Of a stretch of DNA of 64,000 nucleotides, positions 12,456 to 24,501 are shown piece by piece. The DNA is from Siphlonurus alternatus (lineage: Eukaryota > Arthropoda > Insecta > Ephemeroptera > Siphlonuridae), in the NCBI GenBank assembly GCA_949825025.1, contig OX463784.1:21384761-21448760 (forward strand). The letters run 5' to 3'. Each line of letters begins with the position of its first letter. Position 1 is the first letter of the stretch. Below the pieces are notes generated by a model. The model saw only the letters and a list, made by a program, of their open reading frames with translations, was not told where the DNA came from and ran no database searches. The position numbers were made by a program, and so were the translations under genes.

Positions 12456-12894
12456 CAGTAAGAAAAATTAACAATAATTTAATATCATATGGATCGACAT
12501 ATACATATTATGCATATATACCACGTGCCGCGCGCAAGACTATTTAAAGCAAATGACACGGTGTATGGTCACATTTATCTGTTATTTTATTTATTAAAAC
12601 TAATATTTAACTTTATTATGATAATTAAAAATTTGCAAGTGGATAATATTATATAATCACGTAAATTAACTCAGGAATGGTATGTTGTTCCTATACTGTT
12701 ATGAACAGCTAGCCGCATTCTAGTAGTTCACACTTTTGGCCGCTAGAGGGCTGAATTTGGTTGCGTTCGCGAATATGTATAGGACAAAGGGCATTCAATA
12801 ATTTTAAATGTCCATGCAGCGCGCCAAACTGCAAATGTAAATCAGCTGATCGATACTCATTTGTTAAATTTTTCACGTTCAGGGGGATTCCATC

Positions 12895-13568
12895 TATTTA
12901 TTTATTTATTTATTTATTTATTCACATTAAATACCAGTTGGTACATTGTGACTACATTATACAGTTATTTAATATCTGAAAACACAAAAAGAAATTAGTA
13001 AAACAATACATACATACAATTTATAATATACAAATAATTCCAATATATATAAAACAAAGATTATCAGAAATAAGAATTGACACGTTCATTATTAATATTT
13101 TTCTTGTGAATAGAATAACAATTCTTTTTAATAAGATAAGTAAACAATTGTGTCTTAAAAATTGATATACTTTCAATTTGTTTTAAAAAATCAGGAAGTT
13201 TATTATACAATAACGAGCTCAGAAGGAAATGATCTCTTTTAGTTTGCTCGTAAGCCATATTTTTTATGGATTAGGTTTGACTGCCTAGTATTATGTCCAG
13301 CAGTAATATTTCTATTAATTTCAAACATAGAATAGTTTCTTTTAACATACATTATCATAAAAAAAATACAAATACTTGGAAAATTCAATATATTAAGTTG
13401 CTCCCATATTTTTTTACAACTTTGTCTGGCTTTTGCTTGAATCATACTTCTAATAATTTTTTTTTGGCAAACAAAAACACTGTCAGCATGGGCAGATGAA
13501 CCCCACAATAGAACTCCATAGGTAATAATAGAATACACATACAGTCCTTCAAACGTTAGAATACCCAT
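12895..13568 (-). mobile_element. 5'-truncated LINE: C-terminal part of a reverse-transcriptase ORF
   Basis: On the minus strand the frame at 13568-13239 contains YSIITYGVLLWGSS and later NILNFPSICIFFMIMYVK. This is the pattern seen downstream of the catalytic core in jockey/CR1-like non-LTR retrotransposon proteins. The continuation (DHFLLSSLLYNKLPDFLKQ) is in another frame at 13258-13064, so a frameshift near 13240 breaks the ORF. A TTTA-type microsatellite at 12896-12921 on the plus strand fits the element's 3' tail. The catalytic FADD region is absent. It is a dead copy. Confidence 0.8.
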
Positions 13569-14104
13569 GGAAAATAGTTCATGGATGACCTGTCAATCAA
13601 CTGCAACAGCTGTAAAAAATGGCAGCCAACACTAAAAAATTTTCAATAGAGCTAGTAGACAGAAATATATGTTCATATTTTACGAAAATTTTCTCATAAG
13701 TCGAGACAGATAATATTGCAAAGAAGTTTCAATAATTTAGCAATTATTATGCAACAGGTATCGAGTGTCTTTGATTTATTTTCAGCTACTTTATTTTTCT
13801 AGTGAAAGAACTATTTTTTTGTATTTTGTTGGCAACATGGGTCGGAAGAATACAAATCACTACGCCGAAGATGATTGACAGGGGTATTCTAACGTTTGAA
13901 AGACTGTAGCCATAGTATACTTTTTTTAACGTTTCTAAATTACACACTTTTCGTAATCTGCTGGTCCATATTCCATTTCTAATTTCTATCTATATTATTT
14001 GCGTTTGTGTCATTTGTGTGAGTATAATACTTCACATTTTTAGCTTCTTTGAGAGTTTTTTTCATCTACTTTTATCTATTCATTCGAAAAATCTGCAAGT
14101 TAAA

Positions 14105-17100
14105 ATGCTGTTCGACAAATTCTTTGCAGCAGCAGTGAACGAGGCGAATTGTATATATCCAGAACTTGATTTTGAAAGTATTGCTGTGAAGAGCGATGAA
14201 GATCGGTACAATGTAGTCGTGCCTTTGCTGGAGAAAATTAAGTTTCCCAGTCAAATTCCTGCCCATCTCAAGAAAGAGAAAAGTTCTGAAAAGTCTGGAA
14301 AACTTCGGGAGACTGGTAATCATCATTTCGGACAAGGCAGGATGTACACAGCACTCCGCGCGTACACTGAAAGCATTGCCGTGGCCCCACCAGGCTCGGA
14401 AGCTCTTTCACTTGCTTATGGCAACCGCTCAGCCGTATTGAAACGTATGGGTTTGCCCAAGGAAAGCATTGAAGACATTGATCGCACACTTGGTATGGGT
14501 TACGCGCAAGTTGCAAAGACTGCGGATAAGCTATGCACCCGGAAAAATGATTGCCTTTTGGAGCTGGCGGAGCAGAAAAAAGCAGCAGCAGCTAAAAAAA
14601 AGAAGAAAGAAAAGGAAGAAGGATATGCAAAAGACAGCAACTTTGGCCTGGCTGGGCTGTCACTGAAAAAGGACAAACAACTTCCAGTTTTGTCGTATGG
14701 AGCCAACTCTGAACTCTCGGGTGCATCCGACTGCCTTGCTTTGCATTACAGCAAGGAACTCGGGCGCCACATCGTCGCAACGAGAGACATTGACCTAGGT
14801 CAGTATAGAAATGCAGCAAGAGTGAACTAAATTATTAAGTTTAAAAAGAAATTTTTTTTGTTTTAATGACTTTGCAAGTCCAGAGAACTCGGTAGTGTTA
14901 GGTGAAGTTGGGAGGCAGGCACTGAACTATATACTATATGGAAAGCTAACGCCCGCTCTTCTACACCCTCCGTGCTGAGGCAAAAAAAGTTTCTCCTCTT
15001 ACCATCACAGCTGATCCCTTTACATGAAATAACGTTGAAAAGGTCTGACCTTCCTACTATAGTGGGAAGAAATCAGCTGGCAGGCAGGTAGAAGCAATCT
15101 TTATTTGCTTCAAACCCTAGTGTGTAGTCTCGCCCCCTGGAGGCAGGCAACCTCAGGCTCCATCCAAGCCCCCCCTCCCCCCAAAGATCTCAAAATGCAT
15201 TGAACCATTGAAGGTGTTGTTACCACCCCCACCCACTCCAAATGTTAACATATTTGAATAATATAGGCATTGCACCGGCCACTATAGTACTAATATTCCT
15301 AATACCATGTTTTAACTAATATAATATAGTGCAATATAAATAGTGCTCTGAATCTCTGATATTATTATTTGGTGATTGCATTGCAGGAGATGTGTTGATA
15401 GTTGAGCGACCGTACGCTGCATACCTGGGAGCTTCCAACTTCTACACCCACTGCAGTGTTTGCTTTAAGCGCTGCCCTAGCCTGCTGCCCTGTGAGAAAT
15501 GTACTTGGGTAAGGCTGGTTATTCCTATCCTTTTCTTTTAATAAGATTATCACAACCTAAATGGTTTATTTTCCTTAATTTGAGTATTTTGATGTTTGTC
15601 TATATGATTGTATTACTAATTTTGTTTTTTGTTTTTACAGCTTTTTTTTTAATTTTGTTTAGTATGTAGTCACAATGTATCAACTGATATCTAATGTGAA
15701 ATAAATAAATAAAAAAAAAAAAAAAAAAAGGAAAATTTTCTTATACGAAAGAAACACATTTTGTTTATATAATTCGCAATGCTCAAATTACATAACAGTC
15801 ATTTTTATTCCCATTCTGGTTACCTACGATCCGGGGGAGGGAGGCGAAATTTCAGATTAAACATGGGCATTTCCCCCACTCATTTTTTTTTTTTTTTTTT
15901 CATTGGCCCCCCTTCTTCCTTCCCCTCCCCCAAAATTTCGTTCTGGATCCTCACCCCTGAATCTGGCAGTGTATGTATATATAGTTAATATAATGCTGTT
16001 TGAGTTGTACATTTCTTTATATATATATATGTGTGTATATATATACATATATATATATATATATCTACCATGTTTCAGGCCATGTTCTGCAGTGAGGACT
16101 GTCGCCTCTCTGCCCCCCACCACTCTCTAGAGTGCTCGCTGATGCCGAAGCTCCTTGCCTGGGACATGGGTGACCTGTCATTCCTCGTGGCTCGCATTGT
16201 CAGCACGGAGGGTGTGGACAATATCCTGACCTACCTTGACAACGTGCCAACCAATGACGACCCTCGCACCCAGGGCTTCACAGATGGCAAGCTGAAACCT
16301 AACTTCCAGGTAGGGTTGAGGTCTGAGCATGCAATATTCTCTTTGATGGTAAAGCAATGCAGCGATAACTATATATTAAGCTTCTGTTTATTTTGTGTCC
16401 ACAGGCTCTGTATCATCTGGAACGTAACTCCAACCTCCGTACTCCTGACAATTTTCTCCAGCTCTGCACCACGGCGTGGTGCCTCGTCAAAGTCATGGCT
16501 CTGCCCCCAAGATTCGGAGGCCTCATGGTGCGGCTACAGCAATTGGTGGCTGTTAACAGGTTTGGTGTCTGTGAGAACATCGTGAGATTGAATGGAGGAG
16601 GGGATTATGACAATTCATTTGGACAAGCAGTTCTAATTTCCTCTAGTATGCTCTCCCACTCTTGCATCCCCAATGTCACTCAGGTGGCTACTGACAATGT
16701 AGAGGTCTTCTACGCTATCCAGCCCATGAAACGAGGTGATGTGGTGACCATCATGTATGGCTTTGGCTTCATGAACACTCCAAAAGCCAAAAGACAAGAG
16801 GAGTGTTTTACAAAATACCAGTTTCTCTGCCGCTGCGAAGCCTGTGTTGAGGATTGGCCTTTGGGAGCCATGGCGCCTTGGCCGGTGTTCCCTCAAGCTT
16901 TATGCAAGTCGGCTGACAGAGCTGCCTGTGGGGAGGCCATAGAAAGGATCTCAGACCTGTTGCTTGGCCTGCAGAAACTCAAAGAGCTCAACGCTAAGGA
17001 CACTGCTCGTATCCGTCATCACCTGAAGCTCATTTGGTCCTTGGGAGCCACCAAATGTCTCCACTATCAATCGCTTGTGGCTTACTTTGACAAGCTTCTG

Positions 17101-17136
17101 GGTCGAACTGGCAGTCGCTTTAAAGAAACCCTCTAG
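14105..17136 (+). CDS. SMYD4-like protein: TPR region, MYND zinc finger, SET domain
   Basis: Four exons join in phase: 14105-14798, 15387-15508, 16079-16309 and 16405-17136, giving 592 residues. The start is the ATG at 14105 (gttaaaATG). The frame is open upstream, but only with a non-ATG codon. The N-terminal part holds a TPR-like helical stretch (GNHHFGQGRMYTALRAYTES, then AYGNRSAVLKRMG) and a lysine-rich run near residue 190. The MYND zinc ligands are all present: C254/C257, C267/C270, C276/C280 and H287/C291. The SET signature SHSCIPN is at 433-439, with Tyr467 in IMYGFG. A post-SET CRCEAC (491-496) follows. SMYD4-family proteins are putative lysine methyltransferases, and some act with histone deacetylases. 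Substrate and activity are not deducible here. The gene converges on the sevenless/ROS1 gene. Confidence 0.93.
15509..16078 (+). other. SMYD4-like gene intron 2 with repeat sequence at its 5' end
   Basis: The intron begins GTAAGGCTGGTTATTCC and continues for about 70 bases with a sequence found again, in inverted orientation, at 21500-21570, and in diverged form at 40687-40830. Further in are a poly-A run near 15711, a poly-T run near 15883 followed by a pyrimidine-rich stretch ending ctcacccctgaatctggcag (probably another old repeat), and a (TA)n tract at 16018-16066 before the acceptor tgtttcag. Confidence 0.7.
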
Positions 17137-18354
17137 AAAGTAAGACGGGAAAACAGACCAAACAAAACAAATATATTATGTATTTTTATAAAACAGATCA
17201 TTGTTTAATTATATATTTGTACAAAATCTCTGTAACAACAGATACATAACACTTCCAGAATCTATTTACATGACACTCATTTGTATATTTATATACAAAA
17301 TGTAGACTTTCTACAATTAATTTTACAAACATACATACTTGTTTAAAATTTCTAATAAAATTCCTAAAAATTATTAATACTAAAAAAGTTACTAAATATT
17401 CCTTTCAAACAAAACTGATATTTCAGTTTTTTTTTAAATTAAAAATTAATTATTTAATTTTAAATAATTTTTATTTAATATAGCTGCCAAAGGGCATAAA
17501 ATAATTAATTATTTATTTCAAAATAATAATAAGTTCTAACTAAAATTATTAATACAGATCACAGGATTTGTAAATGCACCCTTTACATTTTATTGTCATG
17601 GGGTTTTAATAATTAAACATAATTGACTTCTTGTATTACATTTTAGCAAAAAGTAGACTTAAATCAGTATCATATGGAATGAATTGCTTACCATAAAAAA
17701 AGATACAGTAACTGGAAAATAAAGAAAATTAAAAACAAAAGTTAATGTTTTTCTTTTTATGACATAAAAAAGTAAATATTAAGTAGAAAATTTGAAATTA
17801 ATGTGTAATGTGGAGTATAACCTTTGAATTAATTCTTAAGATTAATTATTACTTAAACATACCAGTTTTTCATAATCATTATCCCTAAATTTGTTCATCT
17901 ATTACCCACCCTTCTAATAAAAAAACAACCATTCTACATAAAAAACATCCCAAAACAATAAATCATTGTTGGTTTAAAGGCACTTTTGCATAAAAAAGTA
18001 TCCCTAATTTCTCGGGAAAAATATGTAATAGTTATTTTCTAGTATAACAAATAAACTTAAAATTTTAATATAAATGCACTTGTTTTTTTTTTTTTTTTTT
18101 TTTTTAGAAATTACACACACTTAAAATTAATATTTTTTATGATTATGTCTCATAAAGTATAAAATTGTACCAATATTACAATAAATTTATACCTCATTAA
18201 ATTTGTTAGAGAAAATTAATTGAATTTACAAATATTATTGTAAAATTTCTTCACTTATGTTTAAAAAGCCACCAACATTTTCTTTTTTAAAAAAAGGCAC
18301 TTTCTGAATAAACAGTCTTTTTGGAATGTTTTACATGATATGACATTATTGATT
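17137..18354. other. Interval between convergent genes; holds both 3' UTRs
   Basis: This AT-rich DNA lies between the SMYD4-like stop and the sevenless/ROS1 stop. An AATAAA at 17354 could serve the plus-strand gene. For the minus-strand gene, several TTTATT strings (AATAAA on the minus strand) occur, for example near 17467 and 17511, but I cannot choose among them. I see no other gene. Confidence 0.5.
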
Positions 18355-19566
18355 TTATCCTATATTGGGTTGACTTAGCACCAATTTCTCAAAACCAGAA
18401 CATAAAACACTTCTGTTTATTTGAGACGTAGCAGTAATTCCTGAAGAACTACTTGCTTCTCCACTTAACAATGGCTGACTTAACGATATGTTACAATAAG
18501 GCACAGATGAGGAATTGTTATTACAAGATTTCAGTTTTTCTAAACTTGTTATTTTCTTGAATGGTTTAGAAGGTATGTCTTGACAACCAACAGACATAGC
18601 TCTTGGTCGAATCTCAGAAGACCACGGTGGGAGTTTGCGAGGCATTTCGTAACCGTCAGTTGCACTAACAACGGTTCTTTCACTATCAGATGGCTCGTAA
18701 ATAAGCTCGAGGTATTTTGGCATTTGTGTTTGTTCGTCCAAGCCGCTGTCTTGTTCAGGAGGAAGGGAAACTGTCACGGCACCTCCGAGGAACGGTTCCT
18801 CACAACTTGAAGCTCCGTCCGTTTTCACGGGACGGTCACCTGAAAATTAAATTAAAATTGTTAATTTTGTTTCAATTTTTTTACTAATAACATATTGACA
18901 GTCAAAAATCAATGAAGGTTCTATTTGCAATGTGGCAAGAGTTAGAAAGGTATGATACAATCTTTAATGACAGTAAAAATTCAAAATAAGAAATTGTCTA
19001 CGTGATCAATTTAATAAATATCTAGGTGCATTTTTAGACAGGAAAAACAAATTAAATTATACATTGATTTAATTGCAAAATAAACTAAAAATAAACAAAT
19101 TTGAAATGCACTTAATAACAGTGTAAAGAAAAATTTATATGCAGTAGGTAAAATTGCAATTACCTAGCTACAGTACATATTGCACATTTGATTATTAATT
19201 TATAGTAAAATGCAGTAATTTTAGTATAGATATACTGTATTGATTAAAAAAATATATTTTACTAAAATTATATTAATAAAATAATTATATAAATTAATTA
19301 TATAAAATAAAATAATAAAATAAATTTAAGCACGCAATGGATACAGACCAAGAAAAGAGAAACAATTAACAACTTTAATATTACAGATTTAAATATTGGT
19401 AGTTTACGAAAACACATGCAAAAAGAAAGATAGAAAATTAAGAAAAAAGAACAATCACAATTAGCAGTTAGAGACAAGCAATAAGTTAGTAACAAATTGT
19501 TATTTGTACCTGACAGCGAGGAATTATATTCGTCTGAGTAAAACCCTTCATTTTCCATGCCAGAAC
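18355..19566 (-). CDS. sev: sev exons 34-35: cytoplasmic tail and stop
   Basis: A 57-base exon (SGMENEGFYSDEYNSSLSG) and a final exon of 485 bases encode a low-complexity tail of about 180 residues after the kinase. It contains several tyrosines in acidic or SH2-like settings: FYSDEY, KYLELIYEP, DGYEMP and VPYCNIS. YCNI fits the pY-x-N pattern bound by Grb2/Drk SH2 domains; Drosophila Sevenless recruits Drk, so this is a plausible but unproven docking site. The stop codon is at 18357-18355. Confidence 0.9.
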
Positions 19567-22500
19567 CTGTCAGGAAACACACAACGCTGGTTAGCTCAAA
19601 AAAACATGCTCAAACAAAAAAGTTAGTGGGAGCTAAGGAGTTCAATTTTATTTGGCAGTATATGTTGGGAAAAATCTATTAAGTTATTTATATTTTATTT
19701 ACAGATTCACCCAATTAGTCAATAGATATGCAAATAAATTGGGTAATAAAATGATGGGAAGAGAGGCAAAAATTACATGCAACATGTAGATGGGCATTAA
19801 ATTTGATAAAATAAACAAATGAAGTTACTTGGGAAATAAACATTACCCACATTCCTTGCTTACATTTCATTCATTCAATTAAATTTAATAACTATAGAAT
19901 AAATTGAATTCAAAGTTTAATTTTTAATTTTTTATTCCACTGAAAGTAGATTAACAGCATTACTTTCTTCAATCATACAATGCTATAAAGCTTAATCACA
20001 AACTTCATCACTCATGCCACCAAGCTCCTCCCCCACTCACTCGTGTGGCCGACGTAGTGTGACAGAGAGACGGCAGCAGTTGGATCCGCCTCCATCTCGG
20101 CCTGCAGGGTCTCCAGAACCTCCAGGCAGTGCTTGAAGGTGGGACGACCCTCGGGGCTGTAGCTCCAGCACTTCACCATCAGCTGACTCCTGCAAAGGTC
20201 ACCAAATGTTAGGTCATGGTGTTGGGGAACCAAAAAGAAACAATTAAAAAATAAAGGATTTACCCAGTAGAATTATGTACTAGAAAAAAGGGAGGAAAAA
20301 AAATTAATAAATCACGGCACAAACAACAACCAAATACATTTATTAAAAAATATTGATGAAAATGAAGTGAATATTGAATCATGTTAAAGATGTTTAAAAT
20401 CTTGAGTAACTGAACCGTCCCCACAACTTTTATTGCTGTATTTTATTTGCTTCGATTACACAATTAATTTTTTTATTGTATTATGTAAAATATTGTATTG
20501 CTATGTTTGCTCAACAATTTATAATGGACAACATACATGAAATTTTTTTGTTGCAGAAATGAATAGAGGGTACCAAATTATGCTACTCTGAATTTTTCCA
20601 GATTTTTTTGAGACCCAGAACTATTTTTAAATAATTATTGAAAGTGCGGCCACGCCCCCTGGAGGCGTCAATAGACGTCCAGTCTATATCCTTTTTATTA
20701 AGGCTGCAGGGGTGCCAACTGAAATCACATGACTTTCAATAATTATTTAAAAATAGTTCCGGGTCTCAAAAAAATCTGAAAAAATTCAGAGTAGCATAAT
20801 TTGGTACCTTCTATTCATTTCTGCAATAAAATTTTTTCATGTATGTTGTCCATTATTGATCTCTAGCTACACTTACAGCTGTTCCGGACAGTTGGCAGGC
20901 CTGGTGAGTCGTCCGCCACTCCTCACGTAGTGCAGCACCTCCAGGTTGGTGCGTGCAGGGTACGGCTGCTGGCCCAGCGTCAGGATCTCCCACACGAGGA
21001 CCCCGAACGCCCACGCGTCACTCTGGCTCGTGAACACTCCGTCCATGAGGCTCTCTGGGGCCATCCACCTGTGGAGTTAACACAGAAATCAAGATTATAA
21101 CAGAGGATCAGAAAATAAGTAGGGAGGTGAATCAAGGGTATAGTAATTAATTTTGTTCAATTATTATAGCACTTTAAAAGGAAATGTGAACTTTTTTTTT
21201 TCAATTACTGTAGAAAATTTTGTAGAAAGCTCATTACGTTTCTGACGATGAGCTGGTTCAATTCAACTGGCAAATGAACATTCTATTACAAAATTATTTC
21301 CATCAACAACAATCTTTATACCTAAAAGTTCAGAAGTTTAAAAACAACAGTTACATTAATTTTTTTTTTTTTTTTATTTACTGTAGATTTTATATTTAGT
21401 TATTTACAGTAGATACATCCAAAAATAAAATTATAATTTTGCATTAACTTTAATTTCAATTGTACAATTTTTGCTTCCATTCTAAATTATTCAAATTAAG
21501 GAAAATAAACCATTTAGGTTGTGATAATCTTATTAAAAGAAAAGGATAGGAATAACCAGCAAGGCCTTACCGATCGAAAGAGTCACAGCAGGTGGAAATT
21601 CTCGCGGTCACAGAGGTTCACTCGAAAGTTTTTACATTTTTGAAACGTTTCGCATCGTGGAGATGCTTCTTCAGTCACAAGAACTTCGAACCTCTGTGAC
21701 CGCGAGAATTTCCATTCTAAATTAAATAACATTTAGAAAGCAGGTGTAATTTTTTCAAAACAATATTCTAATATTAAACTTTCTGACTGCATGCTCTTAC
21801 AATCAACACTTCTTATTCAAACTCGATAACTCCCACCCTTATTAATTAATTTGACATACCTGACAGGCAGTAGACCCTCTCCTTCTTTGCGGTAGTAGTC
21901 GTTCTTGTAGATGTCCCTGGCGAGACCGAAGTCTCCGATCTTCACCACCCTGGCAGAGCCGCAGTACGAGACGAGGCAGTTTCGACACGCCAGGTCACGG
22001 TGAACAAAGTGCATCTCCTCCAGGTAACGACATCCACGAGCAACGTCAACACACATGGCAACCAGGTCAAGTAGCGTCAGGGCACCAGAACTCTGTGGAT
22101 ATGTGATTATTTTTAATTTTGATTTGTTTATTTTATTTAAAATTTAAAGTACGTATTAATATAATACAGCATATACAATATACAGTATAAGAGGCCCAAG
22201 CCGTCATCCAAAGAAAAGACGCAGGAATTTAAGTGCCACAATACTATGTAGGTATATTTGTTAAATTTGAGTTCTAAGTTAACTATTGTTTAGTAAAATT
22301 ATGGAACGCAAAGTTAATTTGTTTCAACTTTGTAAATTCTTAACTGTTTTTAAGACAAATTTTATTAAAACACAAGATTTGATGCAGTATTTAAAATAAA
22401 ACTGACAGTTGAAAGGTCAAAAATTAATTCATTAAATTATTTTGGTGCAATTTAAAATAGCTTTACGGCCCAAAGAACAAGTGAATTTGTTATTTACTTT

Positions 22501-24016
22501 TTATTTTTTTTTTTTTTTAAAACAACAATTTATAGAACAAGCACTTTCTTAAATAGTTCTGTTGGAAAGACCTATGTTAGAGAACAAGACCACCTCTTCC
22601 CCCCCCCTCTACAGTTTCTACTCAGGGTTAGGGGGACTCAGGGTAATCAATGTCATCATCAGGGTACTCACGGCCAGAGGTCTGCTGGACCTGAGGTGGC
22701 TCAGCAGGTCTCCTCCCTCCATCAGCTCCATGATGATGAAGTTGGGGTCGTTGTCCAGACACACTCCCAGCAGCTGCAGGATGTGAGCGTGACGGAAGTT
22801 GCTCATCAGCTGGGCCTCCTTTAGGAACTCGCCCTTCTCTTGCTCCGTGGCACCCTTCCGCAGCGTCTGCAATGACATTCGAGGAGTCAGTGGAGCTACG
22901 GCACACTGGATCAGTGTTACTCCTAATAGAGCTGGAGCTTTAATAATGGATTTTGAATGTGTAAATAATACAGTGTAAGTAGCGATATATTTGTTGAAAA
23001 GTTATTGAAAAGGTTTTGCTTGAAAAAAAAATGTTTTAAATTATTTAATTTTTTTAACTGTTTGTCATAAAAGGAGCATGTAAAAAGAAACAAATAAATA
23101 CATGCAGTATAAAATAAAAGGAAATAATAAAATAAAAATAACAAATGGAAAATATAGATATGCATATTGCTCCACTAGATTTTTCTATAAAATGTGAAAA
23201 TATAAAATGCTAGATTGGTATGTATTTCAGGGGTAATTGAAAAATTTTTAGGCATGCATGTCCCAGGTAAAACACTAACAATATGCAACTATTCTCTTGG
23301 AAAGCTAAAAGTTTCTCAGATAATTGCTGAACATTTCACCACCCACCTTGACTGCCACTGTCTCCTGTCCTCCAGGTAGCTGCCTCGCCTGTCCTTCAAA
23401 CACCTCCCCAAAGGCCCCACTACCGAGGAACTTGGTGAGGGTGATTTGGTCTCGTCTGATGTGGGGCAGAGCTGCCACCTCCTGGTCTGTGGGGGCAAGC
23501 AGGGGGTCTTGTCCCGCCCCCAGGGTGGCCGTGGAGGCGGAGGCAGCCCCCGTGTAGAGGGCGTTGGTGTGCTGGATCAGAGGAAGGCCCCCGCGACCTC
23601 GAGGAACCTCTCGCAGTGTTGCCAGTTCTACGTCCGGGCGGTGGGTGGGGCCGAGAGCAACCTGTAGGGCCTTCTTTTCCTTCTTACGATGTCGGCAGAC
23701 TGGGGAATAGAAAGAGGTGTCATTGGAGAGTGACTTTAATTGTCTAGGATTGCTACCTAATGCAAATTGGAGGAGACCATCTTGATCTGTATAATGTTTA
23801 AATATGCTTTAAGTTACAAGTAAAAGAAAATTTTCAGAATTGATCAAAGTTTTGTGAAAACTTTATAAAACTTGCCAAATTGTTGATTTATTCCTTTTTT
23901 TTTAAAGAATTTTTAGAAAAAAATTGTATTTAAGTACAGTACAAATTTAATGCAGTGAATGTATACAAATATAAAAATAAAAGTATTATTTTTACAAAAT
24001 AAATATAATTTTTCAT

Positions 24017-24053
<37 letters not shown>

Positions 24054-24465
24054 TATCAGATGAGAAAGTCATCAATTGGCAGATTAAGCTACTATCAAAA
24101 TTCCTTCAATTTATAAAAATTTAATATTTTTTAATACACCCCCATTCTATTTCTACTTGACAAGCTCTCCACTCACTGCAGGTGACGAGCAGCACGACGA
24201 TGAAGCCGAGCAGAGCGACGACCGACACCGAGGTGCCCCACACGACGGCCAGACTCTGGGTCTCTCCGAGCAGCGCCGCCTCGCTCCAGTCAAACACCTC
24301 GCTGGCCGCACTCCACGCACTCACACCGTAGGCATTACGAGCACACGCACGGAAAGAGTACTTGACGCTGGGAACCAGCTCCGTGGAGATGATCCAGTAG
24401 TTCTCTGAAAATACACCAGGGGGACAGTTAGTAAGAGATGGATAATTTATTAATAAAAAAACTAT

Positions 24466-24501
<36 letters not shown>

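Noticed and set aside
14018..14104. Upstream extension of the SMYD4-like frame by 29 codons
   Set aside because: The extension begins with GTG, not ATG. The ATG at 14105 has a reasonable context and starts a SMYD4-like N terminus.
23316..23667. Overlapping open frames across the sev P-loop exon
   Set aside because: They are other-frame shadows. The true frame, fixed by phase on both sides, gives GSGAFGEV and VAVK.
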